Below, one piece after another: positions 1 to 4,408 of a stretch of 6,134 nt of DNA. Every line of letters starts with the position of its first letter. Position 1 is the first letter of the stretch. The stretch spans positions 1 to 6,134 of the forward strand of contig CALGUJ010000117.1 in the NCBI GenBank assembly GCA_937902055.1. Direction: 5' to 3'. The translations under genes were made by a program, and so were the position numbers. The stretch is from an uncultured Pelolinea sp. (GTDB taxonomy: Bacteria > Chloroflexota > Anaerolineae > Anaerolineales > Anaerolineaceae). Under the pieces are notes generated by a model. The model was not told the origin of the DNA. It did not search any database and was given only the letters and a program-made list of their open reading frames with translations.

Positions 1-1
1 C

Positions 2-691
2 GGTTCCGGCAAGACTACCATCTTCAACGTTATCACCGGTATTTATGAACCCACCGCAGGTGAGGTGATCTTCGATGGTCAAAGCATCGGCGGGCTGAAT
101 CCTTACGTGATCAACCAGATGGGTATCGCCCGAACATTTCAAAACATCCGCCTGTTCCCTAACCTGACTGTTCTGGACAACGTGCGCATCGCTTATCATC
201 CTAATGCCGGTTACGGCATGAATGACGCCGTCCTGCACAACGGAAAGTTTAATCTTAAAGAAAGAGAACTAACAGAAAAAGCACAGGATTTCCTAAGAGT
301 ATTCAACCTGCAGGACCGTCAGGCGGAAATCGCTAAAAACCTTCCTTATGGCGAGCAGCGCCGGTTGGAGATCGCGCGAGCACTTGCCTCAAATCCAAAA
401 GTGTTGTTATTGGACGAACCTGCCGCCGGTATGAATCCCAATGAAGCCACTAACCTGATGGAATTGATCCACTTCATCCGCGGTAAGTTCGACTTAACCG
501 TTTTGTTAATTGAACATCAAATGCGCGTTGTGATGGGTATTTGCGAAAAGATCACTGTCATGGATTTTGGCGAAGTAATTGCCCGCGGCACAGCGCAGGA
601 AGTCCAAAGCGATAAACATGTTATCGAAGCTTATCTTGGACCAGGCGCTGATGAACTTTCGAAGCAATATTTGAAGGAGAAAGTAAAATGA
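2..691 (+). CDS. livG: LivG-type branched-chain amino-acid ABC transporter ATPase, 5' end missing
   Basis: This is one of the two cytoplasmic ATPases that drive Liv/HAAT-type uptake of branched-chain or related amino acids. The frame is open from base 2 and starts inside the Walker A motif (GSGKTT, bases 2-19), so roughly 30-40 N-terminal residues lie outside the window; 229 residues are visible, against about 255 in E. coli LivG. The GTG at base 65 is in frame but cannot be the real start, because it would remove Walker A. Visible motifs are the Q-loop in ARTFQNIRLF, the LivG-style signature PYGEQRRLEIARALA (from about base 344), Walker B VLLLDEPAAGMNP (from base 401) and the switch histidine in LIEHQM (bases 515-517). 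The absence of a canonical LSGGQ is normal for LivG. The stop overlaps the livF start by 4 bases (ATGA), which indicates translational coupling. The transported substrate cannot be read from the ATPase. Confidence 0.93.
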   Translation, partial: GSGKTTIFNVITGIYEPTAGEVIFDGQSIGGLNPYVINQMGIARTFQNIRLFPNLTVLDNVRIAYHPNAGYGMNDAVLHNGKFNLKERELTEKAQDFLRVFNLQDRQAEIAKNLPYGEQRRLEIARALASNPKVLLLDEPAAGMNPNEATNLMELIHFIRGKFDLTVLLIEHQMRVVMGICEKITVMDFGEVIARGTAQEVQSDKHVIEAYLGPGADELSKQYLKEKVK

Positions 692-1395
692 TGCTCGAAG
701 TCGACAAAATCAACGTATACTACGGCGCCATTCACGCATTAACCGATCTGAGTTTTGGGGTCAACGAAGGTGAAATCGTTGCCTTGATCGGCGCCAATGG
801 AGCCGGAAAGAGCACCTCTTTGAAAACCATTTCCGGTCTTCTGCACCCACGCGACGGCAGCATCCGCTTCCTGGAAGAAGAAATCTGCCAGACATCCGCC
901 GAGGAAGTTGTACGCAAGGGCATCATCCATGTGCCGGAAGGCCGCAAGATTTTTGCACCGCTTACCGTTCTGGAAAACCTTGAAATGGGCGCGTTTCTCC
1001 AAACCGATAAGGGGCAGATCGAATGCGACATGCGCAGCGCTTTTGAGCGTTTCCCACGCCTAAAAGAACGCCAGAATCAACCCGGCGGCACATTGTCCGG
1101 CGGCGAGCAGCAAATGTTAGCCATCGCGCGCGGGCTGATGTCGCACCCCAAGTTGATGCTGCTTGATGAACCTTCCATGGGTCTGGCGCCTGTTTTGGTG
1201 GAACAGATCTTCGAGATCATCCGCGAAATCAACAAGCAAGGTACCAGCATCCTGCTGGTCGAACAAAACGCAAAAATGGCGCTTTCCATAGCCGACCGCG
1301 CATACGTGCTGGAAACCGGTAATATCGTGCTGCAAGGTAACGCCAGGGAAGTAATGGAAAATCCTTCAGTTATCCAGGCTTACCTGGGCGGTTAA
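688..1395 (+). CDS. livF: LivF-type branched-chain amino-acid ABC transporter ATPase
   Basis: This is the second ATPase of the Liv/HAAT importer, expected to pair with LivG on the cytoplasmic face of the LivH/LivM permeases. The 235 residues match the usual family length (237 in E. coli). Walker A is GANGAGKST (residues 35-43), the signature is LSGGEQQ (136-142), and Walker B with the catalytic Glu is LMLLDEP (D160, E161). The Q-loop position reads VPEGRKIF, with Glu in place of Gln, and the switch position reads LLVEQN, with Gln in place of His; both are typical of LivF and are not defects. The start is ATG 688, placed 7 bases after AAGGAGA (674-680). A second ATG follows at once at 691 and would shorten the protein by one residue. 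Its 4-base overlap with livG makes them one operon. Confidence 0.95.
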   Translation: MMLEVDKINVYYGAIHALTDLSFGVNEGEIVALIGANGAGKSTSLKTISGLLHPRDGSIRFLEEEICQTSAEEVVRKGIIHVPEGRKIFAPLTVLENLEMGAFLQTDKGQIECDMRSAFERFPRLKERQNQPGGTLSGGEQQMLAIARGLMSHPKLMLLDEPSMGLAPVLVEQIFEIIREINKQGTSILLVEQNAKMALSIADRAYVLETGNIVLQGNAREVMENPSVIQAYLGG

Positions 1396-1413
1396 GGAGA
1401 AAGGGAAATCATA

Positions 1414-1767
1414 ATGAGCACTTTCAAAAAAGTTTTTTTCTTCTTCATCCTGCCGGTCATTGGAGTCTTGTTCTATGAACCCTCAACACTGGCAAGCGCA
1501 TTTTCGCTGCTTTGGGTAGTATTGCTGGTATTTTTCCTGCTGGGATTTTTACTCTGGCAGGGTTATGCCAAAGCCTTGACTTTCATGATTTTCCTGAGTG
1601 GTATGAACGTGATTATCCGGTTGATGATGCTGCTATCCACTGCTTTCAGTGAAGAGGGTGTTTTTAATCCGTCCTTCACAATTTTTGGATTGCTCGGCGC
1701 AGCCATTTCATTCTACCTGGTTCTTCGGCTGGATAAAGTCGACATTCGACAGCACATGATTCGATAA
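1414..1767 (+). CDS. Small four-helix membrane protein of unknown function
   Basis: I do not recognise a family for this 117-residue protein. It is very hydrophobic, with four probable membrane helices at about residues 7-22, 27-48, 53-77 and 86-105. Short basic ends (FKK at the start, HMIR at the end) and the acidic EE at 80-81 fall in the loops. There is no signal cleavage site, cysteine cluster or enzymatic motif. The gene lies 18 bases after livF and shares its direction; AAGGAGA (1394-1400) precedes ATG 1414 at a rather long 13-base spacing, while a second purine run (1399-1407) lies closer. The terminator begins 8 bases after the stop, so this is the last gene of the liv operon. A role as an accessory to the transporter is only inferred from position; an unrelated membrane protein is equally possible. 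Confidence 0.8.
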   Translation: MSTFKKVFFFFILPVIGVLFYEPSTLASAFSLLWVVLLVFFLLGFLLWQGYAKALTFMIFLSGMNVIIRLMMLLSTAFSEEGVFNPSFTIFGLLGAAISFYLVLRLDKVDIRQHMIR

Positions 1768-1775
1768 ATCGATCC

Positions 1776-1807
1776 AAACGAGCCTGAAAAAACAGGCTCG
1801 TTTTTTT
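1776..1807 (+). terminator. Intrinsic terminator closing the liv operon
   Basis: CGAGCCTG (1779-1786) pairs perfectly with CAGGCTCG (1793-1800) around an all-A loop of six bases. Three further A-T pairs (1776-1778 with 1801-1803) extend the stem to 11 pairs, and the T run continues to 1807. This is a textbook Rho-independent terminator on the + strand. It separates the liv block from the ars block, whose first operator begins only 8 bases after the T run. Confidence 0.95.
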
Positions 1808-1815
1808 GTGGTATT

Positions 1816-1835
1816 ATATTCACTATACTGAATAT
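1816..1835. promoter_or_regulatory. Probable ArsR operator O1, overlapping the arsR start codon
   Basis: ATATTC (1816-1821) and GAATAT (1830-1835) form a perfect 6-base inverted repeat with an 8-base spacer. The same arms with the same spacer recur at 2201-2220, which makes chance unlikely. The spacer ends in TATACT (1824-1829), a good -10 hexamer; no convincing -35 is visible, since the expected place falls in the terminator T run. The right arm includes the first two bases of the arsR ATG, so a bound dimer would cover both the promoter and the translation start. Binding by the neighbouring ArsR is inferred from the position and from the AT-rich palindromes typical of ArsR/SmtB operators. 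Confidence 0.72.
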
Positions 1836-2184
1836 GTCTCAAGAAAACGAATTCGAAAAAATCGGTTCTTTGTTCCGTCACATCAGCCACCCTACCCGGT
1901 TGAAGATATTGTATCAAATCGGGAACAGTGAGGCTTGTGTTTGCCACCTGGAAGCCCAATTGGGCCTTCGACAGGCTTACCTTTCCCAACATCTGATGGC
2001 ACTACGGGACACAGGTCTGCTCATCGCCGAAAGAGACGGCCGCTTTATTTACTATCGGTTGGCCAACCCAGCCATTTTGGATTTGGTACAAGCTGCCATG
2101 AAAGTCCTTCATGTTGACCAGACATCCCTGCAAAAATCCAATGACATAAAAAAAGCATGCAGCTGCCCGAAATGCAATGGTTAA
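1834..2184 (+). CDS. arsR: ArsR/SmtB-family metalloid-responsive repressor
   Basis: This is a winged-helix repressor that should dimerise on operator DNA and be released on binding As(III)/Sb(III) or a thiophilic metal. Its 116 residues are a normal family length. The opening HPTRLKILYQI (19-29) and the recognition helix around RQAYLSQHLMALRDTGLL (46-63), followed by the wing RDGRFIYYRL (67-76), are diagnostic. The metal site of classical ArsR is visible as ACVCHLE: C35 and C37 match Cys32 and Cys34 of E. coli ArsR, but the third cysteine position is E40. A C-terminal tail, CSCPKC, adds C109, C111 and C114. ATG 1834 is the only reasonable start: the next Met is residue 55, inside the DNA-binding domain, and the frame upstream contains the terminator. 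No Shine-Dalgarno sequence precedes it, so translation may be leaderless. The inducer could also be a metal other than arsenic, but the neighbours favour arsenic. Confidence 0.92.
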   Translation: MSQENEFEKIGSLFRHISHPTRLKILYQIGNSEACVCHLEAQLGLRQAYLSQHLMALRDTGLLIAERDGRFIYYRLANPAILDLVQAAMKVLHVDQTSLQKSNDIKKACSCPKCNG

Positions 2185-2200
2185 TATTTTTTAACTTTAT

Positions 2201-2220
2201 ATATTCATTATTTTGAATAT
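2201..2220. promoter_or_regulatory. Probable ArsR operator O2 in front of the permease gene
   Basis: This is the second copy of ATATTC-N8-GAATAT, in the 55-base arsR-permease gap. The spacer ATTATTTT agrees with the O1 spacer ACTATACT at five of eight positions and also carries a -10-like hexamer (TATTTT) at the same offset. The site lies 20 bases before the permease ATG, outside its GGAG ribosome-binding site (2228-2231). It suggests either a second repressed promoter for the permease, thioredoxin and arsC genes, or cooperative binding with O1, which is 385 bases upstream. No clear -35 is seen. Confidence 0.7.
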
Positions 2221-2239
2221 TTTAATTGGAGCTTAAATT

Positions 2240-3592
2240 ATGCAACTACCACAAATCATATGGTCATATTTCCAAACCGGGCTGGGAAGCCTGGCTGCCT
2301 ATTTAGCCGCCCACGTCTTGCTATGTTTACTCCCGGCATTCTTCATTGCTGGTGCATTAACGGCGCTCATGCCAAAAGAAGCCATTACCCGCTATTTGGG
2401 CAAAGATACGCCCAAATTTATCTCTTATCCAGCTGCAGCCCTGGGCGGATTTGTGTTGGCCGTATGCTCCTGCACAATCATGCCGTTATTTGCCGGTATT
2501 TACAAGAAAGGCGCCGGCATTGGCCCAGCCGTCACCTTCCTGTTCGTCGGTCCGGCAGTAAATATTCTGGCAATTTCCTTCACAGGTGTTCAGATCGGAA
2601 TGGATATTGCCATAGCCAGGTTGGTTCTTTCCATTGTATTCGGCATTGTGATCGGCCTGATTATGGCCCGAGTTTTCCGGGAAGACGACGAGGCCCATAA
2701 CCGCGAAACCAATTCGCTTTTCAACCAAAAAGCCAAAGTCCCCACACGCACAATTATCTTCTTCCTGCTCCTGCTAGGAGTTTTGATCGCAGGCACACTG
2801 CAAGTCAGCATTTTGACCAACCCGCTGGCCAGTTTTTCATTGCCGGCCGGCTGGGCAGTGAATTTCCAAGCCTCGCTCGACAAGTTCGTGCCCGCCAATG
2901 CCTCCCTGGGAATTGAAGGTGTTTCGGTTCAGGGTATCGGTTTGATCATCTTGCTTATTCTCATTGGAGCAACCGCCGTTAAGGGTTTCAGCAATCTGGA
3001 AGATGGGTTCAAACGTTCAACGACATTATCTTTAGCATTGATCTCCTTGACGCTCATTTTTGCCAGTTTGAAAATCCAGGTACAGAATTCACTCTTATCT
3101 ATCGTTGTCCCCGGCAAATTCCTTGCGATCCTCATTCTGCTCGCAGCTATCTGGATCGTTGCAATTCATAGTTTCGATAGAAGCGAACTTGGTTCCTGGC
3201 TCTGGGAAACCTGGCGATTTGTCCGGCAAATCATTCCCCTCTTATTAACTGGCGTATTTATCGCAGGTATCGCGCGCGCGATCATTCCTTCCAACTGGAT
3301 TCAGGCCATTGCCGGTAAAAACACCTTCAGCGCCAACCTGATTGGTGTCTTGTTCGGCGTTTTCATGTATTTCCCCACGCTGGTAGAAGTCCCTGTCGCG
3401 CATACTTTCCTTTCCCTGGGAATGCATCGTGGGCCATTGCTGGCTTACCTGTTGGCTGATCCCGAATTAAGCTTGCAATCCATCCTGATCACCAACTCAG
3501 TAATTGGTAAAAAGAAAACAGCTTTTTACGTCACGCTGGTTACCATTTTCAGCACCTTATCCGGTTTGTTGTTTGGTTTATTCATAAAATAA
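2240..3592 (+). CDS. COG0701/ArsP-like permease, probable metalloid efflux
   Basis: This is a 450-residue inner-membrane permease of the COG0701 (DUF318, PF03773) type, whose members include ArsP exporters of trivalent organoarsenicals and putative Cu/Zn exporters. About ten to twelve hydrophobic segments are visible, with a charged loop at about 146-169 and a polar region at about 200-228. The hallmark is LAVCSCTIMPLFAGIYKKGA (73-92), where C76 and C78 lie in a membrane segment beside a conserved Pro; C29 is another membrane cysteine. GPAVNILAI (104-112) follows. The C-terminal half repeats the pattern without the cysteines (FPTLVEVPVA, 378-387). GGAG precedes ATG 2240 by 8 bases. Position in an arsR operon with arsC makes export of arsenite or an As(III) derivative likely, but the substrate is not fixed by sequence. 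I withhold arsP as the symbol because this protein is longer than typical ArsP and the substrate is uncertain. Confidence 0.85.
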   Translation: MQLPQIIWSYFQTGLGSLAAYLAAHVLLCLLPAFFIAGALTALMPKEAITRYLGKDTPKFISYPAAALGGFVLAVCSCTIMPLFAGIYKKGAGIGPAVTFLFVGPAVNILAISFTGVQIGMDIAIARLVLSIVFGIVIGLIMARVFREDDEAHNRETNSLFNQKAKVPTRTIIFFLLLLGVLIAGTLQVSILTNPLASFSLPAGWAVNFQASLDKFVPANASLGIEGVSVQGIGLIILLILIGATAVKGFSNLEDGFKRSTTLSLALISLTLIFASLKIQVQNSLLSIVVPGKFLAILILLAAIWIVAIHSFDRSELGSWLWETWRFVRQIIPLLLTGVFIAGIARAIIPSNWIQAIAGKNTFSANLIGVLFGVFMYFPTLVEVPVAHTFLSLGMHRGPLLAYLLADPELSLQSILITNSVIGKKKTAFYVTLVTIFSTLSGLLFGLFIK

Positions 3593-3598
3593 ATTTGC

Positions 3599-3605
3599 AA
3601 GGAGA
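3599..3605 (+). promoter_or_regulatory. Ribosome-binding site that fixes the mini-thioredoxin start
   Basis: AAGGAGA lies 7 bases before ATG 3613, an ideal spacing. It lies downstream of the in-frame TTG at 3595, so it cannot serve that codon; the TTG would only add MQGENN to a domain that naturally begins with the beta strand MIVKILG. The protein is therefore 78 residues, not 84. Confidence 0.85.
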
Positions 3606-3612
3606 AAATAAT

Positions 3613-3849
3613 ATGATCGTCAAAATTTTAGGTGGTGGATGCCCGCGCTGTGAAAAGCTGGAACAGATGACGCGCGCGGCTGCAAGCGAGTTGGGAATCA
3701 CTCCCGAGTTCGTTAAAGTAAAAAATATGACTGAAATTATGAAGTACGAGATTCTGGAAACCCCGGCGCTGGTCATCGATGAACAAGTGAAATCTTTCGG
3801 CCGCATCCCGGCCAAGGAAGAGATCATGGAATGGATGCGGGCTGCCTGA
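3613..3849 (+). CDS. Mini thioredoxin-fold protein with CPRC active site
   Basis: This is a 78-residue single-domain thioredoxin-fold protein of the small 'redox-active disulfide protein' type (MTH895/TM0996-like). The order is as in that family: a short beta strand MIVKILGGG, the redox site C10-P-R-C13, a helix, a middle strand, then ETPALVIDEQ with the cis-proline (about residue 54), and a final strand and helix containing SFGRIPAKEEIMEWM. It should act in the cytoplasm as a dithiol-disulfide carrier. It lies 20 bases after the permease and has a strong ribosome-binding site, so it is co-transcribed with it. With a thioredoxin-dependent arsenate reductase immediately downstream, it may supply electrons to ArsC, or protect thiols in ArsR or the permease; this is inference. 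CPRC differs from the CGPC of classical thioredoxin, so its redox potential may differ. Confidence 0.9.
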   Translation: MIVKILGGGCPRCEKLEQMTRAAASELGITPEFVKVKNMTEIMKYEILETPALVIDEQVKSFGRIPAKEEIMEWMRAA

Positions 3850-3863
3850 GTAGACCAACGTGT

Positions 3864-3906
3864 AGATTAACCGAATCATAAAAATACCATAACTCGCCGT
3901 TAATCT
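3864..3906. other. Inverted repeat in the thioredoxin-arsC gap
   Basis: AGATTAAC (3864-3871) and GTTAATCT (3899-3906) are perfect inverted 8-base arms separated by 27 bases, in the 77-base gap before arsC. The right arm is followed by TTTA and then the AGGGG that probably serves as the arsC ribosome-binding site. As an RNA hairpin it would be weak (AT-rich stem, long loop); as DNA it could be a protein site. It does not resemble the ATATTC/GAATAT operators. It could be chance. Confidence 0.35.
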
Positions 3907-3926
3907 TTTAGGGGTATAAACGAATT

Positions 3927-4355
3927 ATGGAAAAAGAACGAGTTTTGTTTCTGTGTACAGGAAATTCAGCCCGCAGCCAAATGGCTGAGGCATTGCTACG
4001 GAAAATGGCCGGCGATCGTTTTGAAGTTCACAGCGCCGGCCTTGACCCCAGCGTTATTCATCCCTTAACCATCCAGGTACTCCAGGAGATCGGTATTGAC
4101 GCCAGCAGCCAATACGCCAAACCATTGACTACATATCTCGGAAAAGTTCATTTCAGTTTCCTGATCACGGTGTGCAGCAAAGCGGAAGAACGCTGCCCGA
4201 TCTTCCCGGGGATCGGCCAACGGCTGCATTGGCCTTTCGAAGACCCGGCGGCATTCGAAGGGAGCGAACAAGACAAGCTGGAATTTTTCCGCCAGATACG
4301 AGACCAAATCGAAATTAAAATCCGTCAATGGTTGTTCGAGCAAGAATCGGCTTGA
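3927..4355 (+). CDS. arsC: Thioredoxin-coupled arsenate reductase (LMW-PTP fold)
   Basis: This enzyme reduces As(V) to As(III) in the cytoplasm through a relay of three cysteines re-reduced by thioredoxin. The 142 residues match the S. aureus pI258 and B. subtilis type (about 131-139). The anion-binding P-loop C10-TGNSA-R16-S17 begins the protein. The relay cysteines are C83 and C90 in ITVCSKAEERCPIFPG, equivalent to Cys82 and Cys89 of pI258 ArsC. The catalytic acid is D106 in WPFEDPA. All expected catalytic residues are present, which separates it from plain tyrosine phosphatases and from the glutaredoxin-type ArsC of E. coli. The start at ATG 3927 leaves the P-loop near the N-terminus, as usual; AGGGG (3910-3914) lies 12 bases upstream, a long spacing. 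The gene follows the mini-thioredoxin by 77 bases and may be in the same transcript. No terminator follows it. Confidence 0.95.
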   Translation: MEKERVLFLCTGNSARSQMAEALLRKMAGDRFEVHSAGLDPSVIHPLTIQVLQEIGIDASSQYAKPLTTYLGKVHFSFLITVCSKAEERCPIFPGIGQRLHWPFEDPAAFEGSEQDKLEFFRQIRDQIEIKIRQWLFEQESA

Positions 4356-4390
4356 ATGCAGGAATAATTTAACAGTCATTTTCGCGGTTT

Positions 4391-4408
4391 TTCCGATACA
4401 ATCGGGGC
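4391..4408 (+). promoter_or_regulatory. Candidate -10 and small hairpin directly before the ECF ATPase start
   Basis: The 53-base arsC-ecfA gap contains TACAAT (4397-4402), a good -10 hexamer whose expected transcription start would be at or next to the A of ATG 4409. The same bases form a small stem, CCGAT (4393-4397) with ATCGG (4401-4405), around the loop ACA. A -35 at proper spacing is not evident: TTAACA at 4369-4374 matches well but is 22 bases away. GGGG (4404-4407) abuts the start codon too closely to be a Shine-Dalgarno site. Promoter activity is a suggestion only. Confidence 0.35.

Noticed and set aside
65..67. GTG at 65 as the start of the first gene
   Set aside because: The frame is open to the window edge and the upstream codons encode the Walker A motif GSGKTT; the gene is cut by the window, not started here.
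2260..2700. 146-codon open frame on the plus strand within the permease gene
   Set aside because: It is out of frame with the clear permease, is rich in Arg, Cys and His in an unstructured way, and has no ribosome-binding site; a shadow frame.
3269..3282. 14-base palindrome ATCGCGCGCGCGAT containing (CG)5
   Set aside because: It lies in the permease coding frame (GIARAI) and follows from Ala/Arg codon choice; similar GCGCG runs occur in other genes here. A Z-DNA or site role is not supported.
3595..3597. TTG at 3595 as the start of the thioredoxin-fold gene
   Set aside because: The ribosome-binding site lies downstream of it and is correctly spaced for ATG 3613; the extra six residues do not belong to the fold.
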